Shown here one piece after another: positions 25,990 through 35,217 of a stretch of 57,808 nt of DNA (its first letter is position 1; each line of letters starts with the position of its first letter). The DNA comes from Rhodospirillaceae bacterium (lineage in GTDB: Bacteria; Pseudomonadota; Alphaproteobacteria; GCA-2731375). The position numbers and the translations under genes were made by a program. The stretch covers positions 1 through 57,808 of the forward strand of contig PCBT01000073.1 of the NCBI GenBank assembly GCA_002731375.1, in the 5' to 3' direction. A model generated the notes under the pieces. The model was not told the DNA's origin. It saw only the letters and a list, made by a program, of their open reading frames with translations, and searched no databases.

Positions 25990-26304
25990 GAGAAATCGCC
26001 TCCCTATTCCGTTTGAATAATGTGGGGCGTGGCCCCTTGCCGTTCCCCCCACGGCCCACCGGCGATGTGTATCGCCACCCCTGCCCCAAGCCGCGTTGAC
26101 ATAAACCTTAGTACCAACGCCGCGCCTTCGCAACTGCGCAGCGGGGAAACATGCACAAAGTTATAGATATTCGTTAAGAGGCTTTAGACTTTGCGTCCTT
26201 TTCGATACTATTCAGACAACGTCCCGGCTGAATAAATTGGAAATGCTGGGCAATAGGAGCAACAGGATCGGCACATAACACCTATATCTTGGGAGGATTG
26301 GGGA
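25990..26304. other. Divergent intergenic region between the two uptake operons
   Basis: These 315 bases separate the starts of the TRAP and ABC binding-protein genes and must hold both promoters. I see no gene in it. An AT-richer core lies around 26155-26230. A TTGACA hexamer occurs at 26096-26101 on the plus strand, but no acceptable -10 follows at normal spacing, so I assign no promoter. Ribosome sites of both flanking genes are clear: GGGAGG for dctP and GGGAGG before 26305. Confidence 0.5.
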
Positions 26305-27489
26305 ATGTTTAAGCAAATTTTGACTCGGACCATTGGTCTCGTTTCAGGCGTGGCGATGGCAGCAATGGCCGCGACGTCGGTGACGGCCGAAACCGTCAAG
26401 GTTGGTTTCATTACCACCTTATCGGGCCCCGCCGGCATTATCGGCAAGCCCATGAAGAATGCTTTCGAGTTGGGCCTGGAACATATTGGCGGCCGGCTAG
26501 GCGGCATGGATACAGAAATCATCTATGGCGACGACAAGCGCAAGCCTGATGTCGCCAAGCAGCTCGTCAACAAGATGATCAAACGGGACCGCGTGCAATT
26601 CGTCTCCGGCATCATCTGGTCCAATCTTCTGATGGCTGTGCACGGTCCGGTGACCCGGTCCAAGACATTTCTGATCAGTTCCAACGCCGGCCCATCAGGG
26701 GTGGCGGGCAAGAAATGCTCCAAGGACTTTTTCAATGTCGCCTTCCAGAACGACATGATGCCCGAAGGCATGGGCAAGTACATGACCGCCAAGAAGATCA
26801 GCAATGTTTACCTCATGGCCCCGAATTATCAGGCCGGCAAGGACATGCTGAAAGGCTTCAAGCGGATGTTCAAGGGCAAGATCACCGGCGAGGTCTATAC
26901 CAAGCTGGGGCAAAAGGACTATCAGGCGGAAATTTCCGCCCTGCGCGCCGCCAAGCCTTCAGCGGTCTTCGTCTTTCTACCCGGCGGCATGGGCATCAAC
27001 TTCATCAAGCAATACGCCCAGGCCGGCCTGTCAAGCCAGATCCCACTGTATTCGGCCTATACGGTGGATGCGATTTCGTTGCCGGCGCTAAAGGATGCGG
27101 CGGTCGGAACCTTCGGCGTACAGCATTGGAGCCCGGATCTGGGCAACAGCGTCAACCGCCGCTTCGTCTCCGACTACCGCAAGAAGTACGGCAAGACGCC
27201 GCCCTTCTATGCCGCACAAGCCTATGACACGGTGATGTTCCTCGACAACGCCATCCGCAAGGCTGGTGGCGTTGGGGACCGGGAAAAATTGCGGACCGCC
27301 ATGCGGGTCGGCGATTTCTCGACCACGCGGGGCACCTTCAAGTTCAACAACAACCACTTCCCCGTACAGAACATCTATTTGCGCGAAGCGGTGAAGGAAG
27401 CCGATGGCAGCTACGTCACCAAGACCCGTGGCGTGATCCTGTCCGCCCATGGCGATGCCTATGCCAAATCCTGCGGCATGAAGTGGTAA
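26305..27489 (+). CDS. ABC transporter substrate-binding protein, branched-chain amino acid/aromatic acid type
   Basis: This 394-residue periplasmic protein has a Sec signal peptide (about 1-30, ending near SVTA) followed by VKVGFITTLSGPAGIIGKPM, the standard opening of Leu/Ile/Val-type binding proteins. IIYGDDKRKPDVAKQLVNKM, AVHGPVTRSKTFLIS and the late YAAQAYDTVMFLDNAI follow the type I periplasmic-binding fold. Several relatives bind aromatic acids rather than amino acids, and the sequence alone does not decide. It heads a five-gene operon with two permeases and two ATPases. A hairpin after its stop suggests differential expression. Confidence 0.92.
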   Translation: MFKQILTRTIGLVSGVAMAAMAATSVTAETVKVGFITTLSGPAGIIGKPMKNAFELGLEHIGGRLGGMDTEIIYGDDKRKPDVAKQLVNKMIKRDRVQFVSGIIWSNLLMAVHGPVTRSKTFLISSNAGPSGVAGKKCSKDFFNVAFQNDMMPEGMGKYMTAKKISNVYLMAPNYQAGKDMLKGFKRMFKGKITGEVYTKLGQKDYQAEISALRAAKPSAVFVFLPGGMGINFIKQYAQAGLSSQIPLYSAYTVDAISLPALKDAAVGTFGVQHWSPDLGNSVNRRFVSDYRKKYGKTPPFYAAQAYDTVMFLDNAIRKAGGVGDREKLRTAMRVGDFSTTRGTFKFNNNHFPVQNIYLREAVKEADGSYVTKTRGVILSAHGDAYAKSCGMKW

Positions 27490-27512
27490 GTGAACATATC
27501 TGGAATGCTGGC

Positions 27513-27534
27513 GGGGGCGTCCTTGGGCGCCCCC
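27513..27534 (+). terminator. Intra-operon hairpin between binding protein and livH
   Basis: GGGGGCG and CGCCCCC (27513-27519 and 27528-27534) form a seven-base-pair GC stem with an eight-base loop, followed by the weak tract ATTTG. It lies between the binding-protein stop and the livH start. It mirrors the hairpin between dctP and dctQ and may lower permease expression or stabilise the upstream mRNA. Confidence 0.55.
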
Positions 27535-27563
27535 ATTTGCATCTAGCACCATAGGGCGCGCGG

Positions 27564-28487
27564 ATGGACCCACTATTACTGCTGGAACAGGCCTTCAACG
27601 GCTTGCAGTTTGGGGTGATGTTGTTTCTCATCGCCGCCGGTCTGACCTTGGTCTTTGGTATCATGGATCTAGTCAATCTGGCCCATGGCGCCCTGGTGAT
27701 GATCGGCGCCTATCTGGCAACGGCATTGGTCGCCTGGACCGATAGTTTTATCCTCGGCATGATTCTGGCCTTGCCGGCGACCTTCGCTGTCGGCGCATTG
27801 GTCGAGATTGTGGCTCTACGCACATTGTACCGCCGCGATCACCTGGATCAGGTTCTGGCCACTTTTGGCCTGATCTTGTTTTTCAACGAAATTGTCCGCA
27901 TCATCTGGGGCCCGGTTTCGCTCTATTCGGGCCTGCCCGATTACCTTTCCGGCCATGTTGAAATCATTCCCGGCGCGCCGTACCCGGTTTTCCGCCTGTT
28001 GATCATCGCCGTCGGTCTGGCGGTCGCCGCCATTATCTACTTCATCGTGGCGCATACCCGGCTGGGAATGCTGATCAGGGCCGGGGCCTCCAACAACGAA
28101 ATGGTCGGTGCCCTGGGCGTCAATATCAAATCACTTTTTACTTTTGTCTTTGCCCTGGGTGCAGTTTTCGCCGGCCTGGCCGGCATGATGCTGGGGCCAT
28201 TGACCTCGGTCGAGCCGGGCATGGGGGAACCGTTGTTGATCCTGGCCTTCGTGGTCATCATCATCGGTGGCATCGGTTCCATCCGGGGCGCCTTCATCGC
28301 GGCCATTATCGTCGGCCTGGCGGACACTATGGGCCGGGTGCTGTTGCCGGTGTTGTTGCGCGCCGTCGTATCCGATGCCGCCGCCGATACTGCCGGCCCG
28401 GCCCTGGCCTCGATGCTGATCTATATCCTCATGGCAGCGATCTTGGTGGTGCGCCCCCGGGGCCTGTTCCCGGCGCGGACGGGATAG
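27564..28487 (+). CDS. livH: Branched-chain-type ABC transporter permease
   Basis: This 307-residue inner-membrane permease has about eight spans. Typical LivH blocks are LEQAFNGLQFGVMLFLIAAG at the start, MDLVNLAHGALVMIGAY, the coupling region VGALGVNIKSLFTFVFALG, and PGMGEPLLILAFVVIIIGG followed by GSIRGAFIAAIIVGLADT. It forms the channel with livM and receives substrate from the binding protein encoded upstream. The gene symbol reflects family only; the substrate could be an aromatic or oxo acid. Confidence 0.93.
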   Translation: MDPLLLLEQAFNGLQFGVMLFLIAAGLTLVFGIMDLVNLAHGALVMIGAYLATALVAWTDSFILGMILALPATFAVGALVEIVALRTLYRRDHLDQVLATFGLILFFNEIVRIIWGPVSLYSGLPDYLSGHVEIIPGAPYPVFRLLIIAVGLAVAAIIYFIVAHTRLGMLIRAGASNNEMVGALGVNIKSLFTFVFALGAVFAGLAGMMLGPLTSVEPGMGEPLLILAFVVIIIGGIGSIRGAFIAAIIVGLADTMGRVLLPVLLRAVVSDAAADTAGPALASMLIYILMAAILVVRPRGLFPARTG

Positions 28488-28495
28488 GGCTGGCG

Positions 28496-29461
28496 ATGAA
28501 CAAACGGCAAATATGGTTGACCCTAATTACCCTGGCCCTGTTCGCAGCGGTGCCGCCGCTGACGGTTATCCTTGACCAGCCGTTCTATATGGACGTGGTC
28601 GCCCGCATCATGATCCTGGCCATCGCCGCCGTCAGCTTGGACTTGACCCTGGGCTATGGCGGCATGGTAAGTTTCGGTCACGCCGCTTATATGGGCGTGG
28701 GCGCTTATGCGGTGGGGATCCTCAGTTATTACGGCATGGATAACGGTTTTCTGCAATTTCCACTGGCCATGGGTGCTTCCGCCTTGATTGGACTGGTCTT
28801 TGGCGCCATGAGTTTGCGCACCACGGGCGTCTATTTCATCATGATCACCCTGGCCTTTGCCCAGATGCTTTATTTTCTGGCCGTGTCCTTGGAAGAGTTC
28901 GGCGGTGATGACGGCATGCCCGCCATGCGCAGCGAGTTCGCCGGCCTGCTGGATTTGAATGACAGCATGCAGTTCTACTATCTCATCTTTGCCTGTCTGG
29001 CACTGACACTGATCATCCTGCACCGTCTGGTGCTATCGCGCTTTGGCATGGTGATCCGTGCCGCCCGCGGCAACGAGCGCCGCATGCAGGCTCTGGGTTT
29101 TTCCACCTATCGCTACAAGCTGACCGCCTTCACCATCGCCGCCACTCTGTGCGGCCTGTCCGGCGCCCTATTCGCCAATCTGAACGAGTTCGTCTCGCCC
29201 GATGTGATGCAGTGGACCCATTCGGGCGAAATCATGATCATGGTGATCATGGGCGGCATGGGTACCTTGATCGGGCCAGTGTTGGGCGCCGCCGCCTTTT
29301 TGTTGTTGGAGGAAAATCTGCCGGAATGGATGGAGCTGGTAATGACCAACGCGGGCGAGCACTGGGCGATCATCATGGGCCCAATCCTGATCGCCCTCGT
29401 GTTGTTCGGACGTGGGGGTATTCATGCCCTGTTTATCAGGAAAGGCAAGGTACATGGTTGA
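28496..29461 (+). CDS. livM: Branched-chain-type ABC transporter permease
   Basis: This 321-residue second permease has about nine spans. LDLTLGYGGMVSFGHAAYMG, LRTTGVYFIMITLAFAQML, the coupling-helix block FGMVIRAARGNERRMQALGF and MIMVIMGGMGTLIGPVLGAA are characteristic of LivM. It follows livH by eight bases and its 3' end overlaps the start of livG by eight bases, so the four transport genes are tightly coupled. Confidence 0.93.
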   Translation: MNKRQIWLTLITLALFAAVPPLTVILDQPFYMDVVARIMILAIAAVSLDLTLGYGGMVSFGHAAYMGVGAYAVGILSYYGMDNGFLQFPLAMGASALIGLVFGAMSLRTTGVYFIMITLAFAQMLYFLAVSLEEFGGDDGMPAMRSEFAGLLDLNDSMQFYYLIFACLALTLIILHRLVLSRFGMVIRAARGNERRMQALGFSTYRYKLTAFTIAATLCGLSGALFANLNEFVSPDVMQWTHSGEIMIMVIMGGMGTLIGPVLGAAAFLLLEENLPEWMELVMTNAGEHWAIIMGPILIALVLFGRGGIHALFIRKGKVHG

Positions 29462-30206
29462 GCCCGCCCTGCAAATCAAAGGTCTGTGCAAAAGCTTTGG
29501 CAGCCTGGTCGCCACGGATGATCTGCATCTAGATATCGCACCTGGTGAGATCCATGCCATCATCGGGCCCAATGGCGCCGGCAAGACCACCTTGATTTCA
29601 CAGTTGTCGGGCGAGCAGAGCCCTGATAAAGGCCGGATCAAATTCACCGGGCGGGATATCACCTCCCTGTCCATGCCGGCCCGCGCCGCCCTGGGCCTGG
29701 CGCGATCATTCCAGATCACCTCGATCTTCAGCGATTTTTCCACCCTTGATAATGTTGCCTTGGCGGTCCAAGCGCACGCTGGGCATTCGTTTCATTTCTG
29801 GCGCCCGGCCAACAAGGCCGCCGCCCTGCGTGGCCCGGCGCTGCACGCCCTGGAACGTATTGGCCTGGGGAAACGAGCGGATGAACCAGCCGCCAATCTA
29901 AGCCACGGCGAACAGCGGCAGCTGGAAATTGCCATGGCTCTGGCGACGGAACCGGCGGTCATGTTGCTGGATGAGCCCATGGCCGGCATGGGGCGGGATG
30001 AAACCGCAAACATGGTGGAAATATTGCAAGGCTTGAAAAGCCGGCACACCATTGTTCTGATCGAACATGACATGGACGCCGTCTTCGCCCTGGCCGACCG
30101 TATCACCGTTCTGGTCTATGGCCGGGCCATCGCCACGGGCCGGCCGGAGGAAATCCGCGCCAACGATGCGGTCCGCGCCGCCTATCTGGGGACAGGCGAT
30201 GCTTGA
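29454..30206 (+). CDS. livG: Branched-chain-type ABC transporter ATPase
   Basis: This 250-residue ATPase has Walker A GPNGAGKTT (about 38), signature LSHGEQRQLEIAMAL and Walker B VMLLDEPMAGM, followed by the H-loop in TIVLIEHDMDAVFALADRI. Domain length fits LivG. The ATG at 29454 is chosen because AGGAAAGGCAAGG precedes it and the protein then starts close to the first strand; it lies inside the end of livM. The stop overlaps livF by eight bases. Confidence 0.94.
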   Translation: MVEPALQIKGLCKSFGSLVATDDLHLDIAPGEIHAIIGPNGAGKTTLISQLSGEQSPDKGRIKFTGRDITSLSMPARAALGLARSFQITSIFSDFSTLDNVALAVQAHAGHSFHFWRPANKAAALRGPALHALERIGLGKRADEPAANLSHGEQRQLEIAMALATEPAVMLLDEPMAGMGRDETANMVEILQGLKSRHTIVLIEHDMDAVFALADRITVLVYGRAIATGRPEEIRANDAVRAAYLGTGDA

Positions 30207-30900
30207 GGTTGACCGCATTGACGCCTACTACGGCCAAAGCCAGGCCCTGTTCGGCATGAGCCTGGAAGTCGGGGTCGGAGAGGTTGTCAGCCTGATGGGC
30301 CGCAACGGCATGGGCAAGACCACCACGATCAAAAGCATCATGGGCCTGCTTGAGCCACAGGCGGGCAGTGTACGTTTCTTGGATCACGAACTGCGTGGCC
30401 TAGCACCTTATCGTGTCGCCAAACTCGGCCTGGGCCTGGTACCTGAAGGGCGGCAAATCTTCCCCAACCTTACCGTACGGGAAAATCTAATCGCCACCGC
30501 GCGGCCCGGTGACAGCGCGCGGGAGCCTTGGACGCTGGCACGTGTGTACGGGCTGTTCCCCCGGCTGGAGGACCGCCAGAGCAGCATGGGCGATCAGCTT
30601 TCAGGTGGGGAACAGCAAATGCTGGCCATTGGCCGCGCCCTGATGACCAATCCGAAACTATTATTGCTGGACGAGGCCACGGAAGGCCTCGCCCCCTTGA
30701 TCCGGACTGAAATCTGGTCTTGTCTGGCGGGCCTGAAAGACGTAGGTCAGGCTATTCTGGTGATCGACAAGAATGTTGAGGCCTTGACCAAAATTTGCGA
30801 CCGCCACTTCATCGTGGAAAAGGGCCATCTGGTCTGGAGCGGTAATTCAACGGAACTACGCGCCAACCCGGATGTCCAGCACCAATTACTAGGAGTTTGA
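30199..30900 (+). CDS. livF: Branched-chain-type ABC transporter ATPase
   Basis: This 233-residue ATPase partners LivG. Walker A is GRNGMGKTT (about 35), the signature is LSGGEQQMLAIGRAL and Walker B is LLLLDEATEGLAP. As usual for LivF the H-loop region lacks histidine, here ILVIDKNVEALTKI. The ATG at 30199 overlaps the livG stop; the frame is open further upstream only inside livG. The RraA-like gene follows after nine bases, suggesting it belongs to this transcript. Confidence 0.94.
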   Translation: MLEVDRIDAYYGQSQALFGMSLEVGVGEVVSLMGRNGMGKTTTIKSIMGLLEPQAGSVRFLDHELRGLAPYRVAKLGLGLVPEGRQIFPNLTVRENLIATARPGDSAREPWTLARVYGLFPRLEDRQSSMGDQLSGGEQQMLAIGRALMTNPKLLLLDEATEGLAPLIRTEIWSCLAGLKDVGQAILVIDKNVEALTKICDRHFIVEKGHLVWSGNSTELRANPDVQHQLLGV

Positions 30901-30909
30901 TTTAGCCTC

Positions 30910-31620
30910 ATGACCGACAAACCGCTAAACGAAGACGAACTAGCCGCCCTGCGCGCCTGGGACACACCAACCATCTGCAATGCCCTGGAGGTCACCTCGC
31001 CGGAACGCCGGGCTATCGGCTTCACGGTGGAGCCGTTGGTTTGTGCCTTTCCTGATCTGCCCCCCATCGTTGGTTATGCCCGTACCGCTACCATCCGCGC
31101 CTTCCAGCCCGGCACGCTGCCGGCCGCCGAAGCCCGCGACCAGCGCCTGAACTATTACCGTTACGTAGCGAAAGGCAAAAGCCCGACCGTCGCCATCATT
31201 CAGGACCTGGATGGTCCGCGCCGAGCCTATGGCGCCTTTTGGGGCGAGGTTCAGTCCACCATCCATATTAACCTGGGCTGCCAAGGCGTGGTCACCGACG
31301 GCTCGGTCCGTGACATTGATGCCTGCGCGCCAGGTTTCCAGTTCATCGCCGACCGCATCGGGCCGTCACACGCCCATGTGCATCTGGAAGCGTTCGATCT
31401 GGACGTAAATGTCTCGGGTATGCTGGTCAGTTCCGGCGATCTGGTACACGCCGACCGCCACGGCGCCGTGGTCATCCCCCACGACGTCGCCCGAGAGGTC
31501 CCAGCAGCCTGCAAACTATTGGAACGCCGTGAAGCGGTAATCCTGGAAGCTTGCCGCCAACCGGACTTCGACGTCGAAGCCCTGGGCCGGGCCATGGCAG
31601 ATTCAAACGAAATTCATTAG
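30910..31620 (+). CDS. RraA/HMG aldolase family protein
   Basis: This 236-residue protein has the RraA fold shared by 4-hydroxy-4-methyl-2-oxoglutarate aldolases, oxaloacetate decarboxylases and the E. coli RNase E regulator RraA. The catalytic block FWGEVQSTIHINLGCQGVV followed by TDGSVRDID contains the Arg-Asp pair that binds substrate and metal, and VHADRHGAVVIPHD closes the domain. Its place nine bases after livF favours a metabolic role on an imported oxo acid over RNase regulation. A rho-independent terminator follows. Confidence 0.88.
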   Translation: MTDKPLNEDELAALRAWDTPTICNALEVTSPERRAIGFTVEPLVCAFPDLPPIVGYARTATIRAFQPGTLPAAEARDQRLNYYRYVAKGKSPTVAIIQDLDGPRRAYGAFWGEVQSTIHINLGCQGVVTDGSVRDIDACAPGFQFIADRIGPSHAHVHLEAFDLDVNVSGMLVSSGDLVHADRHGAVVIPHDVAREVPAACKLLERREAVILEACRQPDFDVEALGRAMADSNEIH

Positions 31621-31646
31621 CAGCGATCCGCCATTCCGGCATAAGA

Positions 31647-31685
31647 AAAGCCCTCCTGCCATCTGGCAGAGGGGCTTTCTTTTAT
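31647..31685. terminator. Bidirectional terminator between the Liv/RraA operon and the beta-oxidation gene
   Basis: AAAGCCCTCCTGCC and GGCAGAGGGGCTTT form a 14-position stem with two imperfect positions and a four-base loop, flanked by TTCTTTT on the plus side and by A-rich bases on the other. It sits between two convergent genes and should stop transcription from both. Confidence 0.8.
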
Positions 31686-31697
31686 CCTCAAGGTAGC

Positions 31698-33788
31698 CTA
31701 AACCGCCTGATAGTCCGCGAAGCTTTTGCCTTCGGCGGCCAGCTTTTCCAGCAACGGCGCCGGGCGCCAGCGTTCGCCATAGGCTGCATGGAAGCGCTTC
31801 ATGTCGGCCAGGACTCTGTCCAGACCGATGGAATCCGCCCAATGCATCGGCCCGCCCTTATAAGCGGGGAAGCCGTAGCCGTTGATGTAGATGATATCGA
31901 TGTCCGAGGGCCGCATCGCCATGCCCTCGTCCAGGATCTGCGCCCCGATGTTGATCAACGGATACAGGGCGCGCTTGACGATCTCTTCGTCATCGTAGTC
32001 CTGACGCTCGATATTCTTATCTTTCGAGACCTGCTCAATAATGGCCTGGACCTCGGCGTTGGGGATCGGCGTACGGTCACCCTCAGCATAGTCGTAGTAG
32101 CCACCTGCGGTCTTCTGGCCATAGCGGCCCAACTCGCAAATACGATCCGGAATAGTCCCGCCATATTCCTCGTTGGTGGGGCGGTCCGCCGCGCGCGCCT
32201 TACGCACCAGCCAACCCACGTCTAGGCCCGCCATGTCGCCCATGGCGAACGGGCCCATGGCCAGGCCAAAGTTGTAGATCGCAGCATCCACCTGTTGCGG
32301 CAAGGCGCCGGTTTCCAACAGGAATGTGCCCTCGCCGGTATAGCCGTGCAGCATGCGGTTACCAACAAAGCCAAAGCAGTTGCCCACCAGAACCGAAATT
32401 TTGCCAACCTTGCGGCCGATGCCCATGGCGGTGGCGATGGTTTCGGCGGACGAGTCCTTGCCGCGCACCACTTCCAACAGGCGCATGACGTTGGCCGGCG
32501 AAAAGAAATGCATGCCGATCACCGCTTCGGGCCGCTTGGTGGCCGAGGCGATTTCGTCAATATCCAGGGTAGACGTGTTCGATGCGAGAACCGCGCCGGG
32601 CTTGGCGTGCTGGTCCAGTTTGGCGAAGATCTCTTTCTTCAACTCCATCTTCTCGAACACCGCTTCGATCACCAGATCCGCATCAGCAATATCGGCGAAG
32701 TCCGTGGTGGTGGAGAACAAGGCCATGCGCTGGTCCATCTTGTCCCGGCTTAAGCGGCCTTTTTTCACCGTGTTGGCATAATTGCGTTCGATAATGCCCA
32801 TACCTTTGTCCAGGTTTTCCTGGGCGACCTCGACCATCAATACGGGGATACCCGCATTGGCGAAGTTCATGGCAATGCCGCCACCCATGGTGCCGGCGCC
32901 GATCATGGCAATCCTCTTAATGTCCTTCATGGGTGTATTTTTTGGCACGTCAGGTATTTTCGCCACCTCACGCTCGGCGAAGAAGACATGGCGCTGGGCC
33001 GCGCTCTCGGGCGACGTCACGCATTCGGTGAACAACTCGCGCTCCCGTGCGATGCCTTCGTCGAAAGGCAGGGTGGCCGCCGCCTCGACGCAATCTATGT
33101 TTTTCCAAGGTGCGAAAAAGCCGCGGAACTTCCGCGCGTTGGCCTTGCGGTAGGCATCGAACACGCCGGCCTCGGCCTCACAAGGCAGATCGCGAATCTT
33201 GCGCAGGGGCGCATCTTCCGCCACCAGCTTTTCGGCGAAGGCAATCGCGCCTTCCAACGGATCGTCGCCAACCTCGTCAATAATGCCCAGTTCCTTGGCC
33301 TGGGGGGCAGGCACGAAATCGCCCGAGGTGATCAAATCCAGTGCCTTGGGAACGCCCACCAGACGGGGCAGCCGCTGCGTGCCGCCGGCGCCGGGCAGCA
33401 GGCCCAGCTTCACTTCCGGCAGACCGACCAAGGCGGCAGGCACGGCGAAACGGTAATGGCAGCACATCGCGGTTTCCAAACCGCCACCCAGTGCCGTGCC
33501 GTGGATCGCGGCGACGATGATCTTGGAGCTATTTTCCATGCCGCCCAGCACCTCGGCAAATGGCTTGCCTTGGGGCGGTTTGCCGAATTCACGAATATCG
33601 GCACCGGCAATAAACGTCCGGCCACCGCCGACGAGGACCATGGCCTTGATGTCGGGATCGGCTTGCCCTTTGTCAAAGGCCTCGCCCAACCCATCGCGGA
33701 CGGCGGCGCTCAACGCGTTGACCGGCGGGTTGTTGACGGTGATGACGCCGATGGCGCCCCGTTTCGTGAAGTCAATTACATCCGACAT
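31698..33788 (-). CDS. Enoyl-CoA hydratase/3-hydroxyacyl-CoA dehydrogenase fusion (FadB/FadJ-like)
   Basis: This 696-residue bifunctional enzyme catalyses hydration and NAD-dependent oxidation in beta-oxidation. The N-terminal crotonase domain keeps both catalytic glutamates (GGGLETAM and [15 protein letters not shown]). The dehydrogenase half starts [20 protein letters not shown] (about 297) and holds the catalytic His in [18 protein letters not shown], then [11 protein letters not shown]. The C-terminal half-domain reads [21 protein letters not shown] 33788 (MSDVIDFTK) is preferred over an earlier in-frame start because GGGAGA precedes it. It follows a nitronate monooxygenase-like gene on the same strand after 236 bases. 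Confidence 0.95.
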   Translation of the reverse strand: MSDVIDFTKRGAIGVITVNNPPVNALSAAVRDGLGEAFDKGQADPDIKAMVLVGGGRTFIAGADIREFGKPPQGKPFAEVLGGMENSSKIIVAAIHGTALGGGLETAMCCHYRFAVPAALVGLPEVKLGLLPGAGGTQRLPRLVGVPKALDLITSGDFVPAPQAKELGIIDEVGDDPLEGAIAFAEKLVAEDAPLRKIRDLPCEAEAGVFDAYRKANARKFRGFFAPWKNIDCVEAAATLPFDEGIARERELFTECVTSPESAAQRHVFFAEREVAKIPDVPKNTPMKDIKRIAMIGAGTMGGGIAMNFANAGIPVLMVEVAQENLDKGMGIIERNYANTVKKGRLSRDKMDQRMALFSTTTDFADIADADLVIEAVFEKMELKKEIFAKLDQHAKPGAVLASNTSTLDIDEIASATKRPEAVIGMHFFSPANVMRLLEVVRGKDSSAETIATAMGIGRKVGKISVLVGNCFGFVGNRMLHGYTGEGTFLLETGALPQQVDAAIYNFGLAMGPFAMGDMAGLDVGWLVRKARAADRPTNEEYGGTIPDRICELGRYGQKTAGGYYDYAEGDRTPIPNAEVQAIIEQVSKDKNIERQDYDDEEIVKRALYPLINIGAQILDEGMAMRPSDIDIIYINGYGFPAYKGGPMHWADSIGLDRVLADMKRFHAAYGERWRPAPLLEKLAAEGKSFADYQAV

Positions 33789-34024
33789 ACTCAGGTTCTC
33801 CCGTTTTCGCGCCAGCCCGAAAGTCAGGCGGCACATCGCTTTAATTTTCACTTGCCGCTTCATAGCACGAAATAGGGGGCCGGGAAGCGGCGAAAGCGAA
33901 CGTTATTGTCACGGTTCAATTTTGCCGGCGGCGAAGCTAATATAACCAATCAATTTGGCGAACCGAAGCTCTGAACAATCCAGAGGCAGAGATCAACGTC
34001 ATCAAGAAATAGCGCCGAATTCGA

Positions 34025-35149
34025 TTACGCAGAGAATTCGACCCGTTGCGGGATTTCCGTTAGCGCCTTAACGGTACCTGCGGCCAAATCGGCCACGATC
34101 TCGGCGGCGGGGCGGCGTTCACCCAGCATGCCCGCGCCCTGTCCGGCGGCGTTCATATACAGATCCCAACGCCCGGCATCGATCGCCGCACTCAAAAAAT
34201 CTTCCATCAGAACACGCTGGTGAGGCGATGGTAGGGGTTCCAACCCTGCCTCGGCCCAGGCATCGGTGATGACGCTGCGTTTGGCACGCAGGGTTTTGCC
34301 GGTCCAGGCTTGCGAAACGCGAAAATCCGTGGCCTTGCCATCTATGATGTCATCCTTGACCACGTTCGGCAGGCCACATTCTTCGGCCACCAGAAAAGCC
34401 GTGCCCATCCAGACCCCGATGGCGCCTAAGGTCAATGCGGCGGCAATGCCCTTGCCGCCGCTAATGCCGCCCGCCGCAACCACTGGAACCGGGGCCACCG
34501 CATCCACCGTCTGGGCGACCAGGGGCAGGGTCGCGACCGGACCCGTATGACCGCCCCCTTCGGTGCCCTGGCAGACCACGATATCGACGCCTGCATCCCG
34601 GTTGCGTTCCGCATTGCGCATAGTGCCGGCCAGGCCGATCACCTTCATGCCCTGATCGCGCGCACGGGGAACAACACGGGCCGGATCACCCAGGCCGGCG
34701 GCAAAAACAGGCACCTCTTCCTCCAACACGACCTGGATCTGCGCCTCCGCATATACATCGGAATTGACTAAATCATTGTCCACGGGCACCGGTGCCAATT
34801 CAAACCTGTCCAGCAGGCCATGCATGAATTTGACATGTTCGGGATGGTTCTTGGCCAACTCCTTCCACACTCCAGTCCGAGTGGTCGAGGCAGCCGCTAG
34901 GGAAGCCGGCAACAACAGATCGACGCCGAAAGGTTTGTCGGTCAACTGGCGCACCCGCTGAATGCGCCGCCGGACTTCCTCGGGCTCCAGCGCGGAACCG
35001 CCCAGAACGCCAAGGCCGCCCGCATCGGAGACCGCCGCCACCAGCTCGGGCGGCGTTCCCATACCCCAAACACCCATGCCGGCCAGCATTATGGGATATT
35101 CAATGTCCAGAAGGTCGCAAAGCTCGGTACGCAGGATGGGGCGGCTCAT
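34025..35149 (-). CDS. Nitronate monooxygenase-like FMN oxidoreductase (copy 1)
   Basis: This 374-residue TIM-barrel flavoprotein is of the 2-nitropropane dioxygenase family. The FMN-binding opening is IEYPIMLAGMGVWGMGTPPE, and the phosphate-binding region shows CQGTEGGGHTGPVATLPLV and VVAAGGISGGKGIAAALTLG. Members oxidise nitronates or act as NAD(P)H:quinone or enoyl reductases. The first strand lacks the usual APM and has AGM, a common variant. Two further paralogs lie at 38160 and 55029. It is transcribed divergently from the PPOX gene. Confidence 0.88.
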   Translation of the reverse strand: MSRPILRTELCDLLDIEYPIMLAGMGVWGMGTPPELVAAVSDAGGLGVLGGSALEPEEVRRRIQRVRQLTDKPFGVDLLLPASLAAASTTRTGVWKELAKNHPEHVKFMHGLLDRFELAPVPVDNDLVNSDVYAEAQIQVVLEEEVPVFAAGLGDPARVVPRARDQGMKVIGLAGTMRNAERNRDAGVDIVVCQGTEGGGHTGPVATLPLVAQTVDAVAPVPVVAAGGISGGKGIAAALTLGAIGVWMGTAFLVAEECGLPNVVKDDIIDGKATDFRVSQAWTGKTLRAKRSVITDAWAEAGLEPLPSPHQRVLMEDFLSAAIDAGRWDLYMNAAGQGAGMLGERRPAAEIVADLAAGTVKALTEIPQRVEFSA

Positions 35150-35217
35150 GGGGAGACTTCTCTACAAGTGGTTCAGGGTGCTATATCGTAACTCGGAATT
35201 ATCAAAAGGAGCTAGTA

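Noticed and set aside
26096-26124. TTGACA at 26096 as promoter of the ABC operon
   Set aside because: The hexamer is perfect, but 15-19 bases downstream there is only GC-rich sequence with no -10-like element.
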